Below, piece by piece: positions 13,401 to 25,600 of a DNA stretch of 64,000 nt. The notes below the pieces were generated by a model that was not told the origin of the DNA, searched no databases, and saw only the letters and a list, made by a program, of their open reading frames with translations. This DNA comes from Anaeramoeba flamelloides (lineage: Eukaryota > Metamonada > Anaeramoebidae), in contig JANTQA010000057.1 in the NCBI GenBank assembly GCA_027625915.1, positions 6,882,001-6,946,000 on the forward strand, given 5' to 3'. How positions within the stretch are numbered: the stretch's first letter is position 1; each line of letters begins with the position of its first letter. A program made the position numbers and the translations under genes.

Positions 13401-13509
13401 TGTTCCTTAGTTTTTCAGCAGCGATTTCGGGATCTTCTTTTTGATCTTCGACAAGTAATGTTTTTTGGTTGTCTAGAAGATCCGTTCTTTGATCTCCTAT
13501 TCCGGTCAT
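7405..13509 (-). CDS. F-box protein with C-terminal TMEM185-like membrane domain
   Basis: Two exons on the minus strand: 13254-13509 (ATG at 13509) and 7405-8702 (TAA at 7405-7407), giving 517 residues. The donor GTATGT at 13253 leaves phase 1, and the acceptor ATATAG at 8703-8708 restores the frame. The join rebuilds an F-box across the splice (residues about 81-125: LPME plus IIWEICEYLNP, then a Leu/Cys-rich helix and SWRKVC). This agreement is the main evidence for the 4,551-bp intron. After an Asn-rich linker come about eight membrane helices (about residues 255-505) with alternating Trp and Pro, including LKLDHTINWNW, typical of the TMEM185 / 'transmembrane Fragile-X-F' family. F-box proteins normally recruit substrates to SCF ubiquitin ligases through Skp1; a membrane-anchored SCF adaptor is an inference. 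The TTG near 8574 is not a start, since the frame continues upstream to the acceptor. Confidence 0.85.
8770..9258 (+). pseudogene. Duplicated 3' fragment of the Rheb-like GTPase gene
   Basis: This stretch matches the end of the Rheb-like gene (about 52150-52610): part of its last intron, the TTTTATAG acceptor (8983-8990), the last exon (from 8991) and the 3' flank. The exon copy begins with the same residues (DGVFEA) but a shift in frame brings a TGA at 9062-9064, before the old C-terminus. The CaaX cysteine is also lost, since its codon region now reads Tyr-Gly-Phe in the old frame. The upstream exons are missing. It lies antisense inside the F-box gene intron and is a non-functional copy. 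Confidence 0.85.
9265..10320 (+). repeat. Dispersed repeat B, copy 1, split by element A
   Basis: The parts 9265-9463 and 10036-10320 together match 63440-63930 closely. The break is exactly where element A sits, so the copy at the right end of the window shows the empty site. No coding frame is seen. Confidence 0.75.
9464..10035 (+). mobile_element. MITE-like element A, copy 2
   Basis: A 572-bp element beginning GTCC and ending GGAC, with ATAT at 9460-9463 and 10036-10039. The matching unbroken site at 63643-63650 reads GATATTAT, which fixes the boundaries and the 4-bp duplication. It carries no gene. It is about 80% or more like the copy at 4877-5442, by eye. Confidence 0.85.
10791..10935 (+). 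repeat. Dispersed repeat G, copy 1
   Basis: A block starting CCTTGAACAATCGTGAAAT recurs with changes at 18641-18790. It is non-coding. Confidence 0.5.
10936..11500 (+). repeat. Dispersed repeat B, copy 2
   Basis: A diverged relative of the repeat at 9265, 49490 and 63440; it shares the segment around TTTGATCGATCAATAATTG (about 11236-11254) and the later ATATGATTTAATATTATATT stretch. No coding content. Confidence 0.6.
11513..11815 (-). mobile_element. Element C, truncated copy 5
   Basis: It begins with the family end TAAGCTATTTCC, in the same orientation as the full copy at 14904-15497, then diverges and loses the far end. Confidence 0.5.
12020..12560. repeat. T-rich tandem duplication, period about 370 bp
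   Basis: The stretch from about 12052 (CAATTGAGAA) to 12180 recurs with changes from about 12423 to 12550, including the segment GTATTTTTTGTAATTGAAGAC. It lies within the F-box gene intron. Confidence 0.55.
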
Positions 13510-13962
13510 TAAAAGCTATCAACAAAAAAGAGTTTTACAGAAACAATTTTTTGAAATAATGAAATATTTTTTATCCAAGAACTACAAAAATAACACTAAA
13601 ATTTGAGTCACTTTTTTGACTACCAAACAACACTAATGTTTTTTTGAAATTGTACAAAATTTTGAATGATATTACAAGATCAAAATCCAATAACTTTCAA
13701 TTGAAAAGTTTTTAAGGACAAACTTTTTAAAAAATGCAATTTAAACAACTTTTAACTCTTCAGTTTTCATCAAAAACATGAAATGTTTTTGAAAGCTAAC
13801 AAATATTTTTCTTTTTGAGAAAGTCGAATAAAAAGAATAAATTTTTTGTAAAAAATAAAGAAGATCAATTCATATTTAAGAAACAACATTAAGGAGAAAA
13901 CTGATTCTTGTGTTTATTTGAAGATGGACTTTTGAGAATTTAAAAAAAATAATAAAAGGTAT

Positions 13963-13968
13963 AAAAAA
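13963..13968 (-). terminator. Pol III T-run terminator of tRNA-Ala
   Basis: Six T on the minus strand, seven bases past the tRNA 3' end, fit an RNA polymerase III stop signal. Confidence 0.7.
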
Positions 13969-13975
13969 GAAAATT

Positions 13976-14047
13976 TGGATAAACGGAGAATCGAACTCCG
14001 GGCCTCCTCAATGCAAATGAGACGCGATACCACTTCGCTATTTACCC
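13976..14047 (-). tRNA. tRNA-Ala(UGC)
   Basis: The 72-nt reverse strand folds as a full cloverleaf: acceptor GGGTAAA with TTTATCC, D stem GCGA/TCGC, anticodon stem TCTCA/TGAGG with loop TTTGCAT (anticodon TGC), a 5-nt variable loop, and T arm CGGAG-TTCGATT-CTCCG. The third acceptor pair is G-U, the classic alanine identity element, and the discriminator base is A. No intron and no encoded CCA. Confidence 0.97.
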
Positions 14048-14903
14048 GTCCATTAAAGTCTCATTTTTGATTTTATTAATATTAAATTTAAACAAGAAAA
14101 ACAATAACATTATTAATTTTTTTTTATCAAATTTCAAAAGATTTTTTTCAAAATTCATCCTTTAACAAAAAAGAAAATAGAAAAAAATAAATCTCTCTTG
14201 TTCAAATTTTCTACACTGTAATATTTTAAAAAATATTTTCCTAATTTTATTTTATACATATTCATAAATAAACAAAAAATCTAAAAACAAAAAAATTAAT
14301 AAAAATCAATATATATAAAAATATTATCTGTTACAAAAATTTAACATATTACTTCTAACTAATTTGGTTTTTAATTTGAATTTTTCAGATATATACTTTG
14401 ATTTGGAAAATTATTAAATAACAAATTACTTTTTATTACCTAAAAATTTCCAAAAAGAAATACAAAATCCAATTTTCATTTAATTTCTCCAATTTATGAG
14501 TTATTTAGATCCAAAAAATTAAATTATAAATTCCTCTTTGTAAATAAAGAATTGTTAGATGTATTTGTTTGATTTGATAATAATTATTCTCCGTTTAATC
14601 GTAAAACTCATAATAATTCTGAAAATCTGACTGAATTTCTTCCAAAATTTTTCTTTTTCTTGTAGTTAAATATTTTCAACTGTTTTTTGTTTCAGAGAAT
14701 TCAGCCCCTTTATTTTAATCTTTAAAATGGTATTCTTTATTTTGAATAAAAATATTTGAAAAAAGAATTTTGAAAGATAATTTAAAAAAATATTTTCTAA
14801 GAATAATAATTAATATTAATGGGGAGTGAAACTCAAGTCTATTAAATTATTTTTATTCATTAAAATTAAGAAGATCAAGAAAAAAATAAATCTTCAAAAA
14901 TAA

Positions 14904-15497
14904 AAACTATTTCCAATAAAGTGGGGTAAATTTATTTTAAAATATATCTTTTAAACCCAATCTTCAAAAAAGTATTTAAACATCCAAAATCATTAATTAC
15001 CATTTATCAATCTTTTGCAACACTTTAATTTGTTTCTTAGTATTGTATTAGATAACTCAAAGATATTAATTTTTATGATCTCAATTTTATCTGATTTTTA
15101 TTAGGGATGAAAAGTGCTAGCTATTTATTATTTTCTTTTTGATTGAAAAAACCGCTTTCATAACTTTTTTAATCACGATAAAATTTCAAATCGAATTGAA
15201 ACATATAACTACATTTTATTATTTAAAAAAACATTTACACCCTTTCCATATTTCCAGTTTTTTATTGAAATTGGTCATACATTGTTTTTACCGAAAAAAG
15301 TGCTATATTTTTGTTTTTCATTTTTTGGAAATATTTCATTCAAGATATTTTGAAATAAATACCTTAAGCATTTATACAATTAGTATTAAAAATATTAAAC
15401 TTAATTTTTTAATGTCAATTAATGAATACTTTCACTAGCAAAGATGATTTTTTATGAAATATAAAAAAAAATGCAAGACTTTTTTGGAAATACCTTA
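14904..15497 (-). mobile_element. Element C, full-length copy 4
   Basis: About 594 bp in reverse orientation relative to the copies at 40146 and 50564. The ends ACTATTTCCAATAAAGTGGGG and TTTTTTGGAAATACCTTA are inverted versions of each other and match the family ends. The internal sequence aligns along the whole length. Confidence 0.75.
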
Positions 15498-16602
15498 CTT
15501 TTGTTGATTGTTTTTCGTACATGTTTGGTTTTCTAAGTTTATTTGGATAACTGATCTTTAGTTTTTGGACTTCTAAATAAAAAATATTTTTTTTTCAAAA
15601 TTGCATTTTCTCATCATGTCGGTTTTTGTGTTTACTCTTGGATTAATTTCACTCATTCAAATAAACACATTTCTAGATCCAAAACCTAATTATCCAAAAC
15701 CAAATTTAATAAAACCAAAAATGTTCAATAAAAATTGTTTAAAAATTAAAGATTTAACTCTGATTTACTTTTCGTTCGTTTTCTTTTCACAAATAGAAAA
15801 TTAATTGGATTTTTGGTTTACAAGTTTAAATATCTTGAGGTACTCAAAATAATTGTTTTTAAGTAATCTTGTTATCACTATTAAAAATTTTTCATTTAGA
15901 AATTTTTTTTTAATTCCTTTTCCAAATCTAAAAATAGAAAACCCCAATAAAAAAATTCCATTATTTAATAAATTAACCATATTTAGAACCCCACAATATA
16001 ACTATTTTTTGAATTTTTTAATTTCAAAGATTAATTTAATAATCATCAACCGAAAACACCAAAAGATATAAACCAAATTTCAAAATTAGAGGCAAACTTT
16101 TTTTTTAATATTTTTTTTTTTTCATTTGCGTTTCAAAAAATAAAGTAATTACACTATATTTTTATTTATTAATCTATTTTAGTTATTATCTCTAAACACT
16201 TTAGTAAACTACATTATTATTAAAAAAAAAAAACAATTAAACAAATTTTTTTAGATGAAAAATCTGCCCCTATTCTTGAAATTTAGCTTATTAATTTTAT
16301 TTTTAATTTACAAATCTTATTGAAACATCAATAATTTTCCAATAATTGAAAATATAATTTACCAAAAAATCCTAAATAGTTACTTTATTATTTTTTTAGA
16401 AATAATTGAATTTTTAACAATAAACCCTAATCTATATTTCGAGACAAATTTAAGAAAGATATTTTGCAACTTTGAAGTCTTTATATTGATAGATCAATCT
16501 TTAAATTTGTGGCCAAATACAGATATTTTTCTAAATTCTCTGATTTTTTACTAATACAAGGATCATTTTTTATTTATTAAGATCAACAAATCTTACTATC
16601 AA

Positions 16603-16772
16603 CATATTGGTATTTGAATTATAAACGTGGAATAATTTTCACTTCCTTTTCTTTATTTTTTTTATAAATACGGTTCTCAAAGAAGTAAGTTGTCATTTGT
16701 AAACTTGATTGGAAAAAGGAAATCAAAAATGAAGTGAAAATTTTACTGATTTATAATTCAAATATCAGTATA
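16603..16772. repeat. Foldback element of 170 bp
   Basis: Arms of about 48 bp (16603-16651 and 16725-16772), each containing TTTGAATTATAAA or its complement and TTTTCACTTC or its complement, face each other around a short spacer. It is MITE-like and has no gene. Confidence 0.65.
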
Positions 16773-17054
16773 GAATTTTTAGAACCTTTTGAATCATTCT
16801 ACACTAAGATATTTTACATTCAATAACAAAATATTTTATTTTTTCATTTATTTGTGGGTAATTTCAATATTGTACACCTTTTTCCGTAAAATGAACTATA
16901 ATAAAATATCCGAATATCAATTATTGTTTATAATTGACTATTGAAAATCAAATCAGAAATAATAAAATGATACACAACAAGTTAGTTGATATTCTTTTGA
17001 AGTATATCTAATCAATAAATAGATATTTCTTAAAAATTGAAAAACAAATACATT

Positions 17055-17245
17055 CAGTTCCATTTTTAAGACACAAACTTTGAACGAAATTTAAATCACA
17101 AAAAAAAATCTCAAATTAAGGCACAAAATTCAAATTCTAGTTAAATAATTTGTGAAAAAAAAAATTCCAAAAAATGTACTTTAATTTGGGATTTTTTTTT
17201 GTATCTTAAATTTCGTTAAAACTTTGTGTCTTAAAAGTGAAACTG
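17055..17245. mobile_element. Hairpin MITE E, copy 1
   Basis: A 191-bp inverted repeat with arms of about 70 bp that contain TTTTAAGACACAAA / TTTGTGTCTTAAAA and AACGAAATTTAA / TTAAATTTCGTT. A second copy is at 35340-35530. Confidence 0.7.
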
Positions 17246-17658
17246 ACTGTATTCTTATTAAAACCATTGAAAAAAACAAGAAAGTTCATTTTGATCCTAT
17301 ATTAAAGAATCACAGTAAATTCCAATATCAATAAATAGATTTTTTCTATAATTATTCTACCTTTTTTGAATGTTTCAATAACATTAGAATAATATGTTTT
17401 TACATTATTGAAAATAGATTTTGTAATACAAAAAAAATTATATAATTCTTTCATTTAAAAAAAATTGAAAAAAAAAAAAAGTAAAATACTAAAAAATGAT
17501 TTCTATTTTAAAAGTTACAAAATTCGATTTTTCTTCTAATATCTATTCAAAGTCTTACAACATATAATTAATCCAAAACAATTGCCTATTTTTACTTTGA
17601 AATTGTTCACTTCTCTAACATATATATCTTTTAAAATAGTAAAAAAATATACAAATTC

Positions 17659-17785
17659 AGGTACATAGTGCCCCACTTTTCGGAGTCGTGGAATACCAAT
17701 TTATTAATCACAGTGTGTGGAATCTTATTTATTGCCCATAATATTTCTATGGGTTTTTACTTCTCCTGTTTCAGGGCGTGGATAA
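17659..17785. other. GC-richer island, possible non-coding RNA
   Basis: About 40% G+C by eye against roughly 20% around it, with no long frame. On the + strand a short hairpin (CCCATA 17735-17740, TATGGG 17748-17753) is followed at once by five T, as a Pol III transcript might end. No known snRNA, RNase P or SRP motif was recognised. Confidence 0.25.
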
Positions 17786-18640
17786 TTTTTAAGTTGGTCA
17801 TGTAAATGATAGAATATTTTTTTACTTTAATATTTTAATTATTTTTCTTCTTCTCTTTTTTATTGAATAAATTTTCTTTGATTACTCCCTTCCCAAAATA
17901 AACAATACACATCTATATCTTTTCAATATCATATTCACATACCCCTTGAAATCCATATTTTTTAATTTTATAGTCTAAAAAATCCTTTGTAATATAAATC
18001 CCTTTCAATTAATTTCCTTATAAAATAATTAATGTATTCAAATCATAAATCAGTCGTTCAAATATAAATATATACTTTTTTTTTTCTTGTCCCAATACAA
18101 CATCCAATGAGTATCCAATAGTATACTTAATTTCAAATCAATTTTGTCGGGAAATTTCTTCAATTTTTTGAGAAAATTTTTCATTAGGAATTGAATTAAG
18201 TTCAAAATTTTTCTTAATTGTTATAATTTTTTTTTTGTTTTTTTTTATTTAGGGTTAGTAGAAAAATACCATTAAAAATTAACACTACATTATTAGAAAA
18301 AATTTCCTTTTAAGTCATTCATTTTTTAATTTTTTTTTTATTATTAGTACTTGAAGTAACGAATAACATATTTTGTTTTTGGGTATTTATTGGGTTCCAT
18401 AATCATTTAAATTGTATAAATTTCAAAGAAAAAAAGTCTTTTAATTTGAAATAAATCCCTAACTGGTATGGGCAGAATCTTTTAATAACAATAATTTCCT
18501 CCTCAAATGTATTAAAGAAACTTACTATTGCATTTTCCCAAATATTTTGTGAAATATTCTATTCGAAAAAATACTAAATAATTAAAAAATTATTTTATAA
18601 ATTTATATTTTGAGAGATTAAATTAATTCTTTTCTTTTTA

Positions 18641-18790
18641 ACCTTGAACAATTGTGAAATTTATGATTTTACTCTTTACTTTCCTTTCAAGAAATTTAGG
18701 TAGAAATGCTTTTTTTTATTTATTTTGCACTACTTCCAATAAAAAAAAAATTATAAATCATTCCTTCAAAAATTAGTTTTAGAATTCAAT
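18641..18790 (+). repeat. Dispersed repeat G, copy 2
   Basis: A diverged copy of 10791-10935, sharing the TTGAACAATTGTGAAAT start and a following AAGAAATTTAGGTA block. Confidence 0.5.
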
Positions 18791-19665
18791 TTAGAAATAT
18801 TTTTATCAAAAAAAAAAAAGCCAAAAAAAGGAATACTGTTTAAAAATTTAAAGTAAAAGGGTTGAATTCTCAGAATCAAAAAACAGTTAGAAAATGTTCA
18901 AATCAAAATAATTGAAAAATTCATGAAAAAATTTCAATCAGATTCAGAATTTTTTTGAGTTTTCCTATCTGATCAAAAAATATCAATCCTGAAACCAAAC
19001 AAATATATCTAATAAATCTTTATTAAACAAGAAATGAATTCAAAAATATTACTTTTTTCTTGTGTAACTTTGAATTAGATGAATTACATTAAAAAAGGAT
19101 TTTAAATTCATTTTGGGAAATTCCTTTTGAAACTGAAGAAATAATTAGTTTATCAGAAATTTTCCAAACAAATTTTTTTCCATTCAGATTTAAATATAAA
19201 ACCAAGTTAAAAAAAGTAATTGTATCAAATTTTACAGATAAGATCAAGAAATAAATGATTTTTTTATTTATTATTTCTTGCTCAATTTTTTCATTTTTTG
19301 AATTTAAATTTTTTAGTTTGATATGAAAATATATATTATACTAGGATATATTCCACTCTCATATTTATTAAAATATTAATGTTTTTGTTTAAAGAAATGA
19401 TTTGAAGAATTCGGTTTCGAATAAATGATGACACTCAAAATTTCTAAAATGTACTTGCCACCTTAACAACTCCACCCTTAAATCGTAAAACAAAACTAAA
19501 CCGAGATTTTGTCTCAAGTAACATTAAAACAAACCTGGAACCATTCTTCTTGAAAATATTCAAAGACTTCAAAATATTTGAGATGACTAATTGGAATAAT
19601 TCATTTTTCAATCTTTGTTCCTTTCAAAAACAAAAATAAACAAAAGAAAACAAAGCAAAAAGTTT

Positions 19666-22600
19666 ATGTCTTTAAAAAAAAAGAAAAGAAATCGAAAACC
19701 AAAAAGAAAACCACCAACAAAAACAAGGACACCAAACAAGGCACAAGCAAGGCAAAAACAAAAGTCAAAGCCAAAACCAAAACCAAAAACCGAGCCAAAA
19801 CCAAAAATAAGCAAAAAAAAAAAATACAAACATTACCACATCCTAAGACAACCAAAATTTAGTTCGGACTTCAATGAAACAATCAACAATTTTCCCACAA
19901 CCTTTTTGAATTCAAAAAAAAGCAATGAAGACAACTTTGATTTTCTTCTTGTTTCACAGATCCCACAATTATCCAAAAAACGCACACTAACACAAAAAAT
20001 CTTTTTAAATCCAAGAGACATGATCTTCTATGGACTTACCAGTGGATCTGTTGTTTCGCTCTCCTTTAACAATATCAATAATAATAAGAACAACAATAAC
20101 AATAATAATAGCACTAAAACAAAAACGTCCAGTGACAGTGATGGGGATTGCCAAATTGGGGTTACTTTTCCAAGTTCCTTAGTACCCATAAAAAGAATTT
20201 ATGTACCTAATAAGCAAATTTTGGAAACTCTCTTGGGATTTCTACCAAACGAAAGCGATCGAAAGGCGAAATATAAAATTAATTTACAGTTAATAACAAA
20301 CGAAACGCAAATCCCTAATGCAGAAGAAATTGAATTGGAACCATCATCGTTGTCTTCAATTAAATTAAACACCCAAAGAAAATTAGATTTCATCCAAATT
20401 CGTTCTGGTTTACAGTCAAAGCTGATAACTAGCAATTTAAAAATAGCAGTTTCACTTTATGGCGCTTTTCGAAGCTACAAAGTTGTCTCCTATCAACCGT
20501 TTGAGAGTAAAATTGTAAAAGTTAGTTCAAAGACACTTATTAAAGTTCAAAAAAAAGAAACCAAAGAAGAAATTAACGAAATTTCAAATACCTTTGGTCA
20601 AAAAAATCATTTCAGGAACAAAAAAACGTTCGTTCTTGACTCAAAGGAACAAATTGCAAATTTAAGCAAATTTTCTGATATTGGCGGCTTTGATCAAATA
20701 TATTCAAAATTAAAAAAATATCTCAATTTTCCCATATTTTCGAAAAATGATTTAAAGAGCACAACAACAACAACCAATACGAAATCTGAAGAAAAAAATA
20801 AGAAAAAAGTTGGCAATAAGAATAAAAATAAAACCAAAAAAGATAATTACAAGAAAACTATTGGTAATAACAAGAAAAAAAAGAATGAAAATGAAAATAA
20901 AAATAAAAATCAAACTAAAAATGAAAATACAAATAAAAATAGCCAAAAATTCGAAATTTATCGTACTGGTACAATTTTATTAACTGGAAGGAGTGGAACA
21001 GGTAAAACTTTATTGGGCGAGTCCCTTTTAAATTTTGCCGGTGAGCAGCATGCTATCTATGTCAGTGCTGCACAGTTAATTGGTTCCAAATATGGTGACA
21101 CTGAAAAAAGTTTACATCAGTTATTTGATGAAGCTATTAATTCAAGTCCAAGTATATTATTTATCGATGAAATTGATTGCCTTTGCCCCAAAAGGGATCT
21201 ATTATCAACAGAAATTGAAAGGAGAATTATTCTAGTCTTTCTTCAATTACTTGATAAAATATTAAAAATTAATCAGAATAATAATCATCGAAACCAAAAC
21301 CAAAACCAAAGCCAAAACAAAAACCAAAGCCAAAACCAAAACCGATATAAAAGCAAAAATAAAAATATTCTAATAATTGCTGCAACAAACAGGCCAAATG
21401 AATTAGACTCTGCTCTGAGAAGAAGTGGCAGGTTTGATAATGAAATTAATTTGATACCACCAACTAGGCAATCTCGGTATGAAATACTTGAGATCTTAAC
21501 AAGAAAAAGAAATTCAATAATAAAGAAAGATGATCTAAGAGAAATTTCTTCGCAAACTCACGGATTCGTTGGTTCAGATCTCGAGAATTTAGTTAAAGCT
21601 GCTTATAGGATGGCGTTAAATGAAAATTTGGATACTTTTAATCTCGATCATTTACAAAAGGCGAGAATTTTGATCAAGCCAAGTGCAATTAAAGATATCA
21701 TTGTAAAAGTCCCAACAATTAAATGGAATCAAATAGGTGGTGTGGAACTTGTGAAAACACAATTGAGGGAAGCAGTGGAACTTCCGTTAATGCATCCCCA
21801 GGCTTTTGAAAGAATGGGTATTCGCCCGCCTAAAGGGATTTTGTTATATGGGGTAAATATTAATTTTTTATTTTTTTTATTGAACACTAATCCAACTAAA
21901 TGATTTTTTTTTTTTTAATTATTATTATTGATTATTATTATTATTTATTTATTTATATTCATAATGGTATGACAAATTTTAGCCACCAGGTAATTATTTA
22001 TTTTTTCCTTCCTTTCTAATCATATTTTTTCTTTTTCCTTTTTTTTTCTTTCTTTTTCCTTACCTTTCTTATCTTTTCCTTTTCAATTCTTTTTTTTTTT
22101 TTTTTCAAATAAACCCTTGTTCAGTCAAAGGGGCCCAGTTGTTAACGTTGGATTACCTATGTTTAAAGGTTTTGAATGGATATTAGAAGAAAAAATTTAT
22201 TTCGGAAATTCCAAAATTGAAATCATTTTTTCACATTTTTACCTTTTTTTTTCGATTTTTTTTTACTTATACCTAATTCATTTTGCAATTTTTTTTTTTT
22301 TATTGCAAGATAGATAGTCGCCTTGGTAAGAATGTGTTATTCTAAGGTTATTGATAAAGTAAAAATGATTGTAGAAAAATCATTTTGATCTCTCTTAAAT
22401 TTTATTTGGATTTAAAATAGGAGATCTAAATAAACATTGATGTTTTTTTCCAATGGAACCTAAGAATTTGGTGTTTTCTATTTTTTCAGAAAATCTATTG
22501 ATTTATTAGTTTTATACCAGGTGGATATCAACTATTCTTTGAATGTTTATAATATTCAGCTTATTTCTTATTTGTTCTTCAAACGTCATTTATAAAAAAT

Positions 22601-25600
22601 ATTTGATATTTGAAAAAAATGTTGGGCACCTTTGACTGAAACAAAGTTTATAATAGATTGATTTCATATTTTTTCAATTATTTAATACAAAGGCTTTCGA
22701 AGAAATATAGTATTCTTAATTAATGCGATCTTATAAAATATTATACCCTGATAATTATTATTTCATTCGAATAAATTAATTAAGAAAAAATAAAATAAAA
22801 AAAAAAAGAAAAATTATAATTAAGATATTTCCAAAAACATGTGGCATTTTTTTTTATATATTTCAAATAATGTTCTTTGGGATAAAAATCGTTTTATTGG
22901 TACGTAGGTAATACATAATTAACAGTGATGTTAATGGTTGTCAAAACAGTACCTATGTTATATATTTCAAAAAGTATTCATCAAAATATCCCTAAAAAAT
23001 GAAAAAAATTTAAACACATTTGTTTATACAAAACAATTTAAGAAAAATTCAATAAAAAATGGACAATATGTTAGTTACAAACGATTTTTTAAACAATAAA
23101 ATACAATGTTAGGTTTTTACATTCAATTGGAAATTCTGACAGAGTTAAACATCTTTGAAAAAATAATTTACTTATGAACAAAAAGAAAAAAATAACTCAT
23201 CATTTCTAATCCGAAAAAATATCATAAAAAATTGAGATCAAAAACTCTTTATCTTTTGAAGGTAATGAAATGTCTTACAAATGAACAAATTGAATTATTA
23301 TGTAATTTGAATTTATGATAAATAACAATATTGGATATTTAAATAGTTGCATTTGAAATGAGTCAAAAAAAGATATTTTAAAATCAATTTTCCCCTCTTT
23401 TTTTGGGAATAAATTATTATTATTGAAGAAGTGTAAACTACTCTCTCGATATCCTTTTACTAAAAATTTCTAAAAAAATATAAACGTAAAATCATAGATT
23501 TCATGGTTATTTATGGGATCTATCAAATATCCCCGAAAATACCTGAAATCGAAAATATCCGAAAATTTTTAACCACTAAAAAACACTTTATGAACAACTT
23601 CCAAGAAACTCTGGTACCAATATACTCAGTTTATTGGTAAAATTGGAATTTTATTAAAGAATATTTTTTTTTTTTTTAATGGCTGAGAAATCCAAAATTG
23701 GAAAAAAGCAAATTTTGAGGAATAGTATTCAACCTATTTTGTGTGAAAGGGATTGGTACCGTTGATGAACGTAACATTTCCGATCATTTTTAAATGGTAT
23801 TAACAATAAGTGAAAATGTCTTTTTAAAGACAATTTCTAATTGTGTATCATTACTCATAATTTTGTAATTTCAAATAACAATCCAAAAAAAAAACGAGTA
23901 ATATCTAATTCGTGCCATACACATACCCATACCCTACAAAAGGTGGCCCATACCAAACCTGATTTGACTTTCCATTCCAGAAGAGACATTGGTTTAATCT
24001 AACATAACACATCCCATACCAAACCCAAACATAACTCTGGAATACAGTGTACCAAACCCAAATTTACCCTGGAATACACATGTACCCCCCCAACAAGTAC
24101 TAACTTATCCAAATATACTCAAAGGGTACCAAAAACACTTTACAGGGTTTTTAAGGAAGAAAATTCAAAAAAAATATTTTGTCTTCAAGTAAAATTATTA
24201 TTTTACCAAAAACATTTATCCCAGAAAACTCAGCGGTTTTTTAAAATTTCTTCAAAGGTATTTTTAAGTGGTTAAAAAATTTTCGGATATTTTCGATTTT
24301 TAGGTATTTTTGGGAATATTCCAAACAAGTTTATTTCTGAGAAGTGTACACCAAATTATCTTTATTGTGTAAAGGCAAAAACAAAAATTGGAAAACAACA
24401 AAGAAAAAAATCAGAAATAAAATAAAAATAAAAACAAAAATTTGATGAAATCATATAAAATAATTATTTATCGTTTTTTCATTCTTTTGGTTTCAAATTT
24501 GAAAGAAAAAACGTGGAAACACACAAAGGTAAAAAAATGAAATTCTAATTACTCTTTAAATCTAAACTCTATTTCAAAAAGTGTGACTCGTCTAAAATAA
24601 TAAATGATAAAAAAAATATCTATCCTTTTGTATTCAAGAACAATTAATGATTAAATCTTATTCAATAATTCACTTTTCAATCATTCTAAATATATCAAAA
24701 GCCTGATATTTTAAAAATTTTAAAAAAATAAAATCAAAAACTGAAAAAAAGGTGAATCGCAATTTTTGAAAAGAGTATTACTGATTTTTTCATTCTAAGC
24801 TTTCACTGAAAATAGGTTTTCTTGAAGATTTTTTGCAAATAATTATTATATGATTTTCAAAAACATTATATGTCTTAATATATGAAAATATTTGTTTTTT
24901 TGAAAGAATTTATTTTAATGGGTATAAATATCTAAATTTGATTAGAATATTGTTTAACCCAACTCTTGATTCATTATTTGAGTTCGACAAAACCCGCAGA
25001 ATCTTTTGCTAAAAATTGGAAAAAAAATAAAAATATTTCCAACATTTTTATTATTTTTTAGTTACTAAAATCAAAATAATTCAAAGATCAGTCAAAGTGT
25101 GTAGGGTTTCAATTGTTTTTGAGAAGAATTGGAACAAAGAAGAAAAACAATTTTATTTTTTTATAAAAATAGAAATTTAATTGCAACTCTTTTCTTTTGA
25201 AAAAATATAACTCCAATTTTATGTACCTGGCGGAATATGCTCCACCAAAAAAAAAACGATTTTCAAATCTAAATTGAAATTAAACCATTCTTTCTATGGG
25301 TTGAGTGGTGAAATTTCTCATTTTTTTTTTTTTTATATTCTCCCCTAATCAAAAAAAAATCTAATTACTACCAATCATTCAAGTTGCAAATGGTTTGATT
25401 TCCAATGTATATTTTTTTAATTTTTCAAACTCACTTGAAAATAAATAATCTCAAAAAGTAAATTTCATTTAATGAAAATGAGTAGCAAATCCCCGATGTC
25501 TATTTGAAGATTGAATTTTTCATAGAAAATTTCCCTTCAAAAGTAGCAATTAAATACTGTTTTCTAGTCTTACTCTCTTCAAAATATTTAACCTTTTTGT

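Larger units (their letters stand above)
14048..19665. other. Intergenic region with foldback repeats
   Basis: This 5.6-kb region separates the tRNA from the AFG2-like gene. It holds a full element C, two foldback elements, a GC-richer island and repeat G. The frames at 15139-15438, 15601-15804 and 15853-16071 are AT-rich and unsupported; the first lies inside element C. Confidence 0.65.

Noticed and set aside
15139-15438. 99-codon frame
   Set aside because: Lies within element C and is not preserved in the other copies.
15601-16071. Two small + strand frames with Lys/Pro/Asn-rich products
   Set aside because: No domain, no clear splice context; composition equals the surrounding non-coding DNA.
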